Origin: DATBFX01 sp036558305
Lineage (GTDB): Bacteria; Chloroflexota; Chloroflexia; Thermomicrobiales; UBA6265
Direction: 5' to 3'
Length of the DNA: 6,716 bases
Assembly (NCBI GenBank): GCA_036558305.1
Contig: DATBFX010000115.1
Span: forward strand, 1-6,716
The position numbers and the translations under genes were made by a program. The notes below the pieces were generated by a model, which saw only the letters and a program-made list of their open reading frames with translations, made no database searches and was not told where the DNA came from. Below, in pieces: positions 1 through 5,819 of this stretch. How positions within the stretch are numbered: the stretch's first letter is position 1; each line of letters starts with the position of its first letter.

Positions 1-39
1 CGTTTGGATCGCCTGGGCGACCCGTGCGAGACTGGACAC
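1..39 (-). CDS. 5' end of an unidentified gene running off the left edge
   Basis: Read on the minus strand, a GTG at 39-37 opens a frame of exactly 13 codons to the window edge, giving MSSLARVAQAIQT. A strong Shine-Dalgarno sequence, GAGGAGG, lies 7 nt upstream at 53-47, which is what decides this start. The frame is open back to a stop at 108-106, so a longer form from a TTG at 72 is possible, but nothing supports it. Thirteen residues are too few to name a family. The gene would be codirectional with ppdK and about 130 bp downstream of it, so it could be cotranscribed or use its own promoter. The call rests on the ribosome binding site and the plausible N-terminus only. Confidence 0.5.
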   Translation of the reverse strand, partial: MSSLARVAQAIQT

Positions 40-46
40 GCGGGGA

Positions 47-53
47 CCTCCTC
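47..53 (-). promoter_or_regulatory. Ribosome binding site of the left-edge gene
   Basis: The minus strand reads GAGGAGG, complementary to the anti-Shine-Dalgarno end of 16S rRNA, with a 7-nt gap to the GTG at 39. It overlaps one arm (48-41) of an 8-bp inverted repeat whose partner is at 102-95. If both arms are in the transcript, they could partly mask the site. Confidence 0.55.
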
Positions 54-80
54 GGGCGGGCGAACGGATCAAGCACGTCC

Positions 81-109
81 ACCTTGCCAGATCGGGTCCC
101 CGTTGTCAC
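81..109 (-). promoter_or_regulatory. Possible promoter for the left-edge gene
   Basis: On the minus strand GTGACA (109-104, five of six bases of the -35 consensus) is followed after 17 nt by CAAGGT (86-81). This weak -10 element resembles the TAAGGT used by the promoter proposed for the regulator gene in this window. Transcription would start near 74 and give a leader of about 35 nt. The -10 match is poor and the motif could be chance, so this is a candidate only. Confidence 0.25.
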
Positions 110-136
110 CCCGTCCCCCCTTAGCTTGATGCGCAT

Positions 137-158
137 GGGGCGATGCAGGCATCGCCCC
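137..158 (-). terminator. Hairpin just after the ppdK stop (terminator-like or REP-like)
   Basis: GGGGCGATG (137-145) and CATCGCCCC (150-158) form a perfect 9-bp stem with the 4-nt loop CAGG. On the minus strand it begins 13 nt after the ppdK stop codon, the right place for transcript termination or 3'-end protection. No run of U follows the stem on either strand, so it is not a classical intrinsic terminator. It may instead be a copy of a dispersed short palindrome or need Rho. The symmetric stem would also act on transcripts from the opposite strand. Confidence 0.4.
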
Positions 159-171
159 TACGTGTCGTCCG

Positions 172-2877
172 CTAATCCAGGAATCCGATCGCGATCTCGT
201 TTGCCGCGTGCGCGTACGCCGGTTCGATCGCGACCGTCTTCACCCGATCTGTTCGGCGCGTATCGACCCCCACGGACAACTCCAGCGCCGCCTTCGCCGC
301 CGCCAACCGCGCCACCGGTACCCGGTACGGCGAGCAACTGACGTAATCGAGACCGAGGGCCTCGCAGAAGGCGACGGTGGACGGTTCGCCGCCGTGTTCG
401 CCGCAGAGCCCGACCTTGAGATCGGGCCGGGTCTGGCGGCCCAGGGTGGTCGCGATCTCGATCAGGCGACCGACGCCGGAGCGGTCGAGCGCTTGGAACG
501 GATCGGCAGGAAGGATCCCCTGGGCGACGTAGTCGGGAAGGAAGCGGCCGGCGTCGTCGCGGCTGAGTCCGAAGGTGGTCTGGGTCAGATCGTTGGTGCC
601 GAAGGAGATGAAGTCGGCGTGCGCGGCGACGCGGTCGGCCAGCAGCGCGGCGCGGGGAACCTCGACCATCGTCCCGATTTTGAGGGGTACGCGCCGGTCG
701 CTCGCCGCGAACAGGCGCTCGGCTTCCCCGACGACGACTTCGCGCTGCCGGCGGAGTTCCTCCGCGTCGGAGACGAACGGGATCATCACCTCGGGGGCGA
801 CGGCGATGCCCTCGGCCGCGCAGGCGATGGCGGCGGCGAAGATGGCCCGCGCCTGCATCGCCGTGATCTCCGGGTGGGTGATGCCGAGACGGACCCCACG
901 GTGCCCGAGCATCGGGTTGGCCTCGCGGTGGGCATCGATCCGCGCTTCGACCGCGGCGATCGTCAGACCGTGCCGCGCGGCGAAGCGGGCGACCTCCTCC
1001 TCGCCGCGGGGGAGGAATTCGTGGAGGGGCGGGTCGAGGGTGCGGATCGTGACCGGGTACCCGTCCATGGCGCGGAAGATGCCGACGAAATCCTCGACCT
1101 GGAGCGCTTCCAGCGCGACCAGCGCCCGGTCGCGCTCGGCGGCCGTCTCGGCCAGGATCATGTCGCGGACGACGTCGATCCGACCGTCGCCGAAGAACAT
1201 GTGCTCGGTCCGGCAGAGCCCGATGCCCTCCGCGCCGAACTCGCGCGCCTTTGCCGCGTCCGCCGGGGTGTCGGCGTTGGCGCGGACGCCGAGGCGGCGG
1301 CCGCGATCGGCCCAGGCCAGGAGGAGCGCCGATTCCTCGCCGAGACCGGCGGCGACGGTCGGGACGCGGCCGAGAATGACGCGGCCCGTCGACCCGTCGA
1401 TCGTGATCTCGTCGTTCACGCGGACGACGGTCCCACCGGCGATGAGCGTTCCGACCGTCTCGTCGATCTCGAGCGTGGCGCAGCCGGTGACGGCCGGTTT
1501 GCCGATGCCGCGGGCGACGACGGCGGCGTGGGACGTCATCCCGCCGCGTGCCGTCAGGATGCCCCGCGCCCGCTCCATCCCCGGAAAGTCGTCGGCGGAG
1601 GTTTCCCGCCGGACGAGGATCACCGCCTCGCCTTGTGCCCCGCGCGTCCGTGCTTCGTGGGGATCGAAGACGACCCGGCCGCTCGCCGCGCCGGGGCTGG
1701 CCGGGAGCCCGGTCGCGATCGCGGTCAGGGTTTGCGATTCGTCGAGGTGCGGGTGGAGTTGGCGTTCGATTTGGGCCGGTTCGATGCGCGTGACCGCGGT
1801 CGCCCGATCGATCAGCCCTTCGTGGACCTGGTCGATCGCGATCCGGATCGCGGCGCGGGCGGTGCGTTTACCGGTGCGCGTTTGCAGCAGCCAGAGTTCG
1901 CCGCGCTCGACGGTGAACTCCAGGTCCTGCATGTCGCGGAAGTGGCGTTCGAGGAGGTCGGCGATGGCCAGGAGTTCCTCGTAGGCGGGCCGCAGCCGCG
2001 GTTCGTTCGCCATCGCGGCGATCGGTTGCGGGGTGCGCAGCCCGGCCACCACGTCCTCCCCCTGGGCGTCGATGAGGACTTCGCCGAAGACGCCGCGTTC
2101 GCCGGTGTTGGGATCGCGGGTGAAGGCGACGCCGGTGGCGCTGTCGGGGCCGACGTTGCCGAAGACCATCGCCTGGACGGTGACCGCCGTGCCGAGATCG
2201 TCGGCGATCCCCTGCGAACGGCGGTAGGCGACGGCGCGCGGTGTGTTCCAGGAGGCGAAGACGGCCGCGATCGCCTGCTGGAGCTGGGCGACGGGATCGT
2301 CGGGGACGGCGAGGTGATGGTGGGCGGGGATCGCCTCGAAGGCGGCGAGGAGTTGGCGCCGGGTGGCGAGGTCGAGGCGAGCGGGGTGCGCGTCCGCGCC
2401 CGTGAACGCGGCGAGGATCGCCTCGTACTCCCGCGCCGGCAGACCGAGGACGACGGTGCCGAACATCTGCTGGAGGCGGCGGGCGCAGTCGAGCGCCAGG
2501 CGCTCGTCGTAGAGGGCGGCGAGACCGGGGCGGGTGGCGTCGGTCAGACCGATGTTGAGGACCGTGTCCATCATGCCGGGCATCGAGTCTTTGGCACCGG
2601 AGCGGACCGAGACCAGAAGCGGCCGCGCCGGATCGCCGAAGCGGCGGCCGGTCTGGCGTTCGACGTCGGCGATCGCGTCGTGCACCTCGGCCCAAACGTC
2701 CGAGGGAACGCGGCCACCGTTGGCGAGGTAGGCGCGGCAGGCGCGGGTGCCGATGGTGAAACCGGGGGGGACCGGCAAACCGAGGGTGGTCATCTCGGCG
2801 AGGTTGGCGCCCTTGCCGCCGAGGCGGTCGCGGTCGCCGGCGGAGCCGTCGCGGAAGAGGTGGACCCAACGGGGCAT
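172..2877 (-). CDS. ppdK: Pyruvate, phosphate dikinase
   Basis: Cytoplasmic enzyme interconverting pyruvate + ATP + phosphate and PEP + AMP + pyrophosphate. It links glycolysis and gluconeogenesis at the PEP node. The 901-residue protein is full length and shows all three domains. The N-terminal nucleotide-binding domain has LGGKGANLAEM at 19-29, SVRSGAKDSMPGMMDTVLN at 90-108 and LLQTRTGKRTA at 330-340. The swivelling phosphohistidine domain has GGMTSHAAVVARG at 445-457 with catalytic His450; Thr448 is the position phosphorylated by the regulatory protein in regulated relatives. The C-terminal PEP/pyruvate barrel has RTLDPPLHEF at 612-621, GHRGVRLG at 658-665, GTMVEVPRA at 735-743 and SFGTNDLTQT at 758-767 (Glu739 and Asp763 expected to bind Mg), plus LCGEHGG at 824-830 with catalytic Cys825. 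The canonical fold ends near residue 866, and a ~35-residue tail follows. The start is fixed by AGGAGG nine bases upstream. No PPDK regulatory protein (DUF299) gene is in the window. PEP synthase is excluded by the PPDK-specific motifs and overall layout. Confidence 0.97.
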   Translation of the reverse strand: MPRWVHLFRDGSAGDRDRLGGKGANLAEMTTLGLPVPPGFTIGTRACRAYLANGGRVPSDVWAEVHDAIADVERQTGRRFGDPARPLLVSVRSGAKDSMPGMMDTVLNIGLTDATRPGLAALYDERLALDCARRLQQMFGTVVLGLPAREYEAILAAFTGADAHPARLDLATRRQLLAAFEAIPAHHHLAVPDDPVAQLQQAIAAVFASWNTPRAVAYRRSQGIADDLGTAVTVQAMVFGNVGPDSATGVAFTRDPNTGERGVFGEVLIDAQGEDVVAGLRTPQPIAAMANEPRLRPAYEELLAIADLLERHFRDMQDLEFTVERGELWLLQTRTGKRTARAAIRIAIDQVHEGLIDRATAVTRIEPAQIERQLHPHLDESQTLTAIATGLPASPGAASGRVVFDPHEARTRGAQGEAVILVRRETSADDFPGMERARGILTARGGMTSHAAVVARGIGKPAVTGCATLEIDETVGTLIAGGTVVRVNDEITIDGSTGRVILGRVPTVAAGLGEESALLLAWADRGRRLGVRANADTPADAAKAREFGAEGIGLCRTEHMFFGDGRIDVVRDMILAETAAERDRALVALEALQVEDFVGIFRAMDGYPVTIRTLDPPLHEFLPRGEEEVARFAARHGLTIAAVEARIDAHREANPMLGHRGVRLGITHPEITAMQARAIFAAAIACAAEGIAVAPEVMIPFVSDAEELRRQREVVVGEAERLFAASDRRVPLKIGTMVEVPRAALLADRVAAHADFISFGTNDLTQTTFGLSRDDAGRFLPDYVAQGILPADPFQALDRSGVGRLIEIATTLGRQTRPDLKVGLCGEHGGEPSTVAFCEALGLDYVSCSPYRVPVARLAAAKAALELSVGVDTRRTDRVKTVAIEPAYAHAANEIAIGFLD

Positions 2878-2886
2878 CGTGGCACG

Positions 2887-2892
2887 CCTCCT
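2887..2892 (-). promoter_or_regulatory. Ribosome binding site of ppdK
   Basis: The minus strand carries a perfect AGGAGG, 9 nt upstream of the ATG at 2877. It supports the annotated start, which also gives the usual PPDK N-terminus (WVHLF then LGGKGANL). Confidence 0.8.
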
Positions 2893-2933
2893 GAACTACC
2901 ATGAACGCGCGGATTTCCCATAACAATCAATCA

Positions 2934-2961
2934 AATATATCCACGGCGCGCGGTTTGTCAA
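2934..2961 (-). promoter_or_regulatory. Sigma70-type promoter of ppdK
   Basis: On the minus strand a perfect TTGACA (-35, 2961-2956) is followed by a 16-nt spacer and TATATT (-10, 2939-2934, five of six consensus bases). The expected start is a purine near 2928-2927, giving a leader of about 50 nt. The -10 and the initial transcribed region form an AT-rich island (about 2914-2940) that stands out from the GC-rich surroundings. This is close to an ideal housekeeping promoter and suggests strong expression. No operator or riboswitch is evident in the leader. Confidence 0.75.
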
Positions 2962-3070
2962 GGGGCGGGAACGCGGCCGGCGCGCCTCGGACGTCCCAAG
3001 ATCGACGCCCGCCACCCGGTACGTCCGGTGCCGGGCAAGCGCCACATCCGCGACGCCCCGATCCGCGTAA

Positions 3071-3099
3071 TTGACATGCCGCACCTCTCGCGCTAAGGT
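3071..3099 (+). promoter_or_regulatory. Promoter of the FadR/GntR regulator gene
   Basis: A perfect TTGACA at 3071-3076 is followed by a 17-nt spacer and TAAGGT at 3094-3099. The latter matches the TA...T positions that matter most in a -10 element. Transcription would begin near 3106, leaving a leader of about 38 nt. The operator-like palindrome at 3112-3126 lies immediately downstream of the predicted start, where a bound repressor would block initiation or early elongation. This promoter is divergent from the ppdK promoter, with about 110 bp between the two -35 boxes. Confidence 0.6.
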
Positions 3100-3111
3100 G
3101 ACGGCGTCGCG

Positions 3112-3126
3112 AGTGGTCCGACCAGT
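3112..3126 (+). promoter_or_regulatory. FadR-family operator palindrome
   Basis: The core TGGTCCGACCA (3114-3124) is a perfect palindrome around its central base. The outermost A/T pair (3112 and 3126) also matches, with one mismatched pair between. FadR-subfamily GntR regulators are known to bind short TGGT-N3-ACCA palindromes, and E. coli FadR sites have a TGGTCnGACC-type core, so the fit to the adjacent regulator is close. Its location just after the predicted transcription start implies negative autoregulation. I saw no second full copy near the transporter gene. Binding by this regulator is inferred. Confidence 0.65.
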
Positions 3127-3143
3127 GAACCATCGGGTGCAGC

Positions 3144-3932
3144 ATGAGCGACCAAACCCTCGTCGAACCGGTCCGGCGCTCCCGCCTGTCGCGTCAGATC
3201 GTGCTCCAACTCTGCGAACTGATCCGGGAGGGGAGGTTGCGCGCGGGCGACCGGTTGCCGGCGGAGCGGGAGCTGGCCGAGCAGTTACGGGTCAGCCGGT
3301 CTTCGCTGCGCGAGGCCCTGCGGACGATGGAGTTGGCCGGGCTGGTCGAGTCGCACCACGGCGGTGGCACCTACGTCCGCGACGCCGTGTCGTGGGACGC
3401 CGTCTCGCCGCTGGCGTTGGTGTTGCAGACCTCCGGCGACACCGTCGGCGACCTCTGGGAGATCCGGCTCATCGTCGAACCGGAGATCGCGGCGCGGGCC
3501 GCGCTCCGGGCCTCCGACGTCGACCTCGCCGCCCTCGCCGCCTTGCTCGATCGCCAGGAGGCCGCGCTCGACCGCGAAGACGTCTCGCTCGGCATCGACC
3601 GCGACTTCCACATCGCCCTCGCCCACGCCTCGCACAACGCCGTCGCCGTCCGCGTCGTCGAACTGATCGGCTCCTTACTGCTCGCCGGTCGCGGCCACTT
3701 CATCACCTCACCGGAGCGCCGCCTCAGCGCCCTCGTCCGCCACCGCGAGATCCTCGCGGCCGTCCGCTCGCGCGTGCCGGAGGAGGCGCGGAGCGCGATG
3801 CTCCATCACCTCCAAGAGGTCGAGTCCTACATCGTCGGCGCGCTCACCGTGGAGGCGGAAGGCGGAAGGCGGAAGGCGGAGGGATCTCGTCGCTTCCCGC
3901 CTTCCGCCTTCCGCCTTCCGCCCCGTTCGTGA
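3144..3932 (+). CDS. FadR-subfamily GntR transcriptional regulator (FCD domain)
   Basis: DNA-binding repressor or activator responding to a small carboxylate-type ligand. The N-terminal winged helix-turn-helix spans about 10-80, with the family signature GDRLPAERELAEQL at 35-48, VSRSSLREALRTMELAGLVE at 50-69 and the wing GGGTYV at 73-78. An all-helical FCD ligand domain covers about 100-235. It has EIRLIVEPEIA at 106-116 and a likely metal site formed by Asp152, His156, His200 and His222 (D-x3-H, then two histidines on later helices). The native protein probably ends near residue 236. The remaining ~26 residues (EGGRRKAEG...PSAFRLPPRS) are translation of a heptamer-repeat hairpin. ATG 3144 gives a normal N-terminus, but its Shine-Dalgarno site is weak (GGG, 6 nt upstream). 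The gene precedes the ABC transporter genes on the same strand by 88 bp, so it is the likely local regulator. The ligand is unknown. Confidence 0.93.
   Translation: MSDQTLVEPVRRSRLSRQIVLQLCELIREGRLRAGDRLPAERELAEQLRVSRSSLREALRTMELAGLVESHHGGGTYVRDAVSWDAVSPLALVLQTSGDTVGDLWEIRLIVEPEIAARAALRASDVDLAALAALLDRQEAALDREDVSLGIDRDFHIALAHASHNAVAVRVVELIGSLLLAGRGHFITSPERRLSALVRHREILAAVRSRVPEEARSAMLHHLQEVESYIVGALTVEAEGGRRKAEGSRRFPPSAFRLPPRS
3854..3922. repeat. Heptamer tandem repeat forming a 26-bp perfect hairpin
   Basis: The left arm is GGCGGAA three times plus a GGCGGAG unit (3854-3881). The right arm is one TTCCCGCC and three TTCCGCC units (3894-3922). Positions 3854-3879 pair perfectly with 3897-3922 around a 17-nt loop. 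Both arms and the loop lie in frame inside the 3' end of the regulator gene, whose stop at 3930-3932 follows eight bases later. No U tract follows. It looks like a dispersed palindromic element that inserted at the gene end and supplied a new C-terminus and stop. It could protect the regulator mRNA or reduce readthrough into the binding-protein gene. Confidence 0.85.
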
Positions 3933-4004
3933 AAGGAGATTGCCCGCCGATACCGCTCAGACGCGAACCCGCTCGGCTCACGTGGTGACAACGACCGTCA
4001 ACCC

Positions 4005-4015
4005 AAGAGGAGGAG
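4005..4015 (+). promoter_or_regulatory. Ribosome binding site of the binding-protein gene
   Basis: AAGAGGAGGAG includes GAGGAGG (4007-4013), 7 nt before ATG 4021. This decides the start. A TTG at 3940 in the same frame would add 27 residues ahead of the twin-arginine signal and has a purine-rich stretch directly abutting it with no proper spacing, so it is not preferred. Confidence 0.85.
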
Positions 4016-4020
4016 CGCAG

Positions 4021-5658
4021 ATGCCCCGGATCGATTGGAGTGTCTTGAGTGGTCCGCGCGTGTCGCGGCGGACGATGATGAAACTGGCCGCCGCCACCGG
4101 CGCCGTCGGTTTCGCCGGTCGCCTCGCCGCCTTCGAGGCCAGCGCGGCGGGCGTTCCCGGCACTCGCCGTCTCCGCGTCGCGCGGCAGGAAGCGAAGCAG
4201 GGTGGTACGTTGCGGCTCGGGTACGGCATCAGCCAGGTCCTGACCCTCGATCCGCCCCAGGTCAATCTCGGCATCGTCGCCGGCGAACTCGTTTCCAATC
4301 TCTTCTCCAGCCTCGTCCAATTCGACGAACAACTCGGATTGAAACCGGACCTCGCCGAGAGTTGGCAGGTCTCGCCGGACGGCACCCAGTACACCTTCAA
4401 ACTCCGCCAGGGACTCACCTTCCACAACGGCGACCCCTTGAACGCCAACGACCTCGTCTACACCTACCAGCGGACCACCAATGCCGACTTCGCCTCCCCC
4501 CACGCCAACAAACTCAGTCTCGTCACCGAGGCGACCGCGCAGGATGAATTGACCTTCGTGATCAAGATGAGCGCGCCGTACGCGCCGTTCCTGGCGACCG
4601 CCTGCAGCCGCGGACCGGGGCGCGCCCTGACGCCGATCCCGAAGCGGGCGATCGACGAGATGGGGAACGACCAGTTCGGGTTGACCCCGGTCGGCTGCGG
4701 CCCCTTCCAGATCGTACCGGAGGGCGTCGATCTCTCCAGCGGGTTCAAGATGAAGGCGTTCGATGCCTGGTACGGTGGGCGCCCGCATCTCGACGAGATC
4801 GACGTCACGATCATCCCCGAACCGTCGAGTATGGTCAGCGCGATCGAAGCGGGCGACGTCGACATGCTCGACATCGCGCCTGCCGTCGGCGTCGAACAAC
4901 TGAAGGGCAACAGCGACCTCACGGTCGTCCAGGTCTCGGGGACGAACTGGGAGGGGCTGACGATGAATTACGCCCGCCCGCCCTGGGACAACCCCGAGGC
5001 GCGGATGGCCGTCGCGAAGGGGATCGACCGCGACGACCTGATCACAAAGGCGCTCTTCGGTATCGCCCAACCGAGCGTCGGCGCGATCGCGCCGGCTTTC
5101 GGATTCGCCTATCTGCCGCCGGACAAGGTGCAGAACCCGCAGGCGTTCGACAAAGCCGCCGCGACGGCGGCGGTCGAGCAGAACGGGTTGAAGGGAGCCA
5201 AGCCGACCCTGATGTTCGCCCAGGGCAACAACCGCATCGCCGAGGTCCTCCAGAGCCAGATGAAGGACATCGGGATCGACATGCAGATCGAACTCCTGCA
5301 AGGCGCGGCCTGGAACGAGCGCTGGCTGGCCAAGGACTTCGACTGGATCGTCAACGGCAGCGTCGTCGATGCCGACCCCGACGACGGCCACTGGAACTTC
5401 TTCTACTCGAAGGGGCCGTGGAACCCGCAGGGTTACAACAACCCGGACGTCGACAAGATGCTGGAGGAGACGCGGGCGACGGCCGTCCAGGAAGACCGCG
5501 CCAAACTCTTCCAGCAGGTCCAGGCGACGACCGCCCAGGACGTCGCCTACGCCTTCCTCTACCACACCCCCGACGTCGTCGCCTTCGCCAACTACGTCAA
5601 GGGCTACGTCTCGATCCCCGAGATGCGGTACCTGGAGTCGGTCTGGTTGGATAAGTAG
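4021..5658 (+). CDS. ABC transporter solute-binding protein, peptide/nickel family (SBP_bac_5), Tat-exported
   Basis: Extracytoplasmic receptor that captures a solute and delivers it to the membrane permeases. It is a 545-residue protein of normal length for the DppA/OppA family. The N-terminus carries a twin-arginine signal, SRRTMMK at 15-21, then a short hydrophobic stretch and an ASA site at 40-42 as a possible cleavage point. There is no lipobox cysteine. The mature domain starts near GGTLRLGYG (61-69). Family hallmarks follow: LKPDLAESWQVSPDGTQYTF at 107-126, LRQGLTFHNGDPLNANDLVY at 128-147, TPVGCGPFQIV at 222-232, and NPEARMAVAKGIDRDDLI at 324-341. A typical C-terminal lobe follows, with YNNPDVDKMLEETR. 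The gene sits 88 bp after the regulator and 161 bp before the permease gene. Substrate cannot be read from the sequence: family members bind peptides, nickel chelates, opines, glutathione or oligosaccharides. Confidence 0.95.
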   Translation: MPRIDWSVLSGPRVSRRTMMKLAAATGAVGFAGRLAAFEASAAGVPGTRRLRVARQEAKQGGTLRLGYGISQVLTLDPPQVNLGIVAGELVSNLFSSLVQFDEQLGLKPDLAESWQVSPDGTQYTFKLRQGLTFHNGDPLNANDLVYTYQRTTNADFASPHANKLSLVTEATAQDELTFVIKMSAPYAPFLATACSRGPGRALTPIPKRAIDEMGNDQFGLTPVGCGPFQIVPEGVDLSSGFKMKAFDAWYGGRPHLDEIDVTIIPEPSSMVSAIEAGDVDMLDIAPAVGVEQLKGNSDLTVVQVSGTNWEGLTMNYARPPWDNPEARMAVAKGIDRDDLITKALFGIAQPSVGAIAPAFGFAYLPPDKVQNPQAFDKAAATAAVEQNGLKGAKPTLMFAQGNNRIAEVLQSQMKDIGIDMQIELLQGAAWNERWLAKDFDWIVNGSVVDADPDDGHWNFFYSKGPWNPQGYNNPDVDKMLEETRATAVQEDRAKLFQQVQATTAQDVAYAFLYHTPDVVAFANYVKGYVSIPEMRYLESVWLDK

Positions 5659-5670
5659 GGCTGCGTAAGG

Positions 5671-5770
5671 CCCCCTAACCCCCCAACCCCCTTTCCCCCA
5701 AGCGTGGGAGAAAGGGGGAGCACGCCACGACGATGTGCGCGGCTCCCCTCCCCCACGCTCGGGGGAGGGG
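5671..5770. repeat. C/G-run palindromic repeat between binding protein and permease
   Basis: This element fills most of the 161-bp spacer. Hairpin 1: CCCCCTTTC (5687-5695) pairs with GAAAGGGGG (5710-5718), extended inward by CCC/GGG after one mismatch. Hairpin 2: CCCCTCCCCC (5745-5754) pairs perfectly with GGGGGAGGGG (5761-5770) around a 6-nt loop. The inner arms can also pair with each other, AGCGTGGG (5701-5708) with CCCACGCT (5752-5759) and GGGGAGC (5715-5721) with GCTCCCC (5742-5748), so two mutually exclusive folds exist. The 5' part (5671-5699) is four C runs. There is no U tract. A structured element between a binding-protein gene and its permease gene recalls the malE-malF REP, which protects the upstream message and lowers downstream expression. 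Confidence 0.75.
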
Positions 5771-5819
5771 CTGGAGGAGAGGGCCGTTCCAGCGCCCAAC
5801 CCGGCGGGGGCTTCGAGCC

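Noticed and set aside
24..341. 105-codon plus-strand frame across the ppdK 3' end
   Set aside because: Composition-driven R/P/S-rich translation that runs through a hairpin and the end of ppdK. No ribosome site.
208..2904. 898-codon open frame on the plus strand opposite almost all of ppdK
   Set aside because: It is the antisense mirror of a GC-rich gene. The translation is low-complexity (G, D, R, V, E rich) with no family motif, while the minus strand encodes every PPDK signature.
3015..3035. CCCGG...CCGGG inverted repeat in the divergent spacer
   Set aside because: A 5-bp arm of pure G/C is expected by chance in such DNA, and it does not align with either promoter.
2896..3145. Small minus-strand frames in the divergent spacer (62 and 72 codons)
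   Set aside because: No good ribosome site or recognisable sequence, and they overlap the promoters and operator, which explain the region better.
3854..3922. CRISPR-like or VNTR array reading of the heptamer units
   Set aside because: The units are contiguous 7-mers in two opposed arms with no spacers. A palindromic hairpin element explains them fully.
3940..4020. Upstream TTG start that would lengthen the binding protein by 27 residues
   Set aside because: It would put the Tat signal internal. The purine-rich AAAGGAG abuts the TTG with no spacing, whereas ATG 4021 has GAGGAGG at ideal distance.
4047..4057. Second regulator site near the binding-protein start (GAGTGGTCCG, identical to part of the operator)
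   Set aside because: Only one half-site is present (TGGTC without GACCA), and it lies inside codons of the binding protein. Likely chance.
3844..5799. 651-codon open frame on the minus strand opposite the binding-protein gene
   Set aside because: Shadow frame: its ends translate the two palindromic repeats, and its middle is antisense to a clear SBP_bac_5 protein. No ribosome site or family motif.
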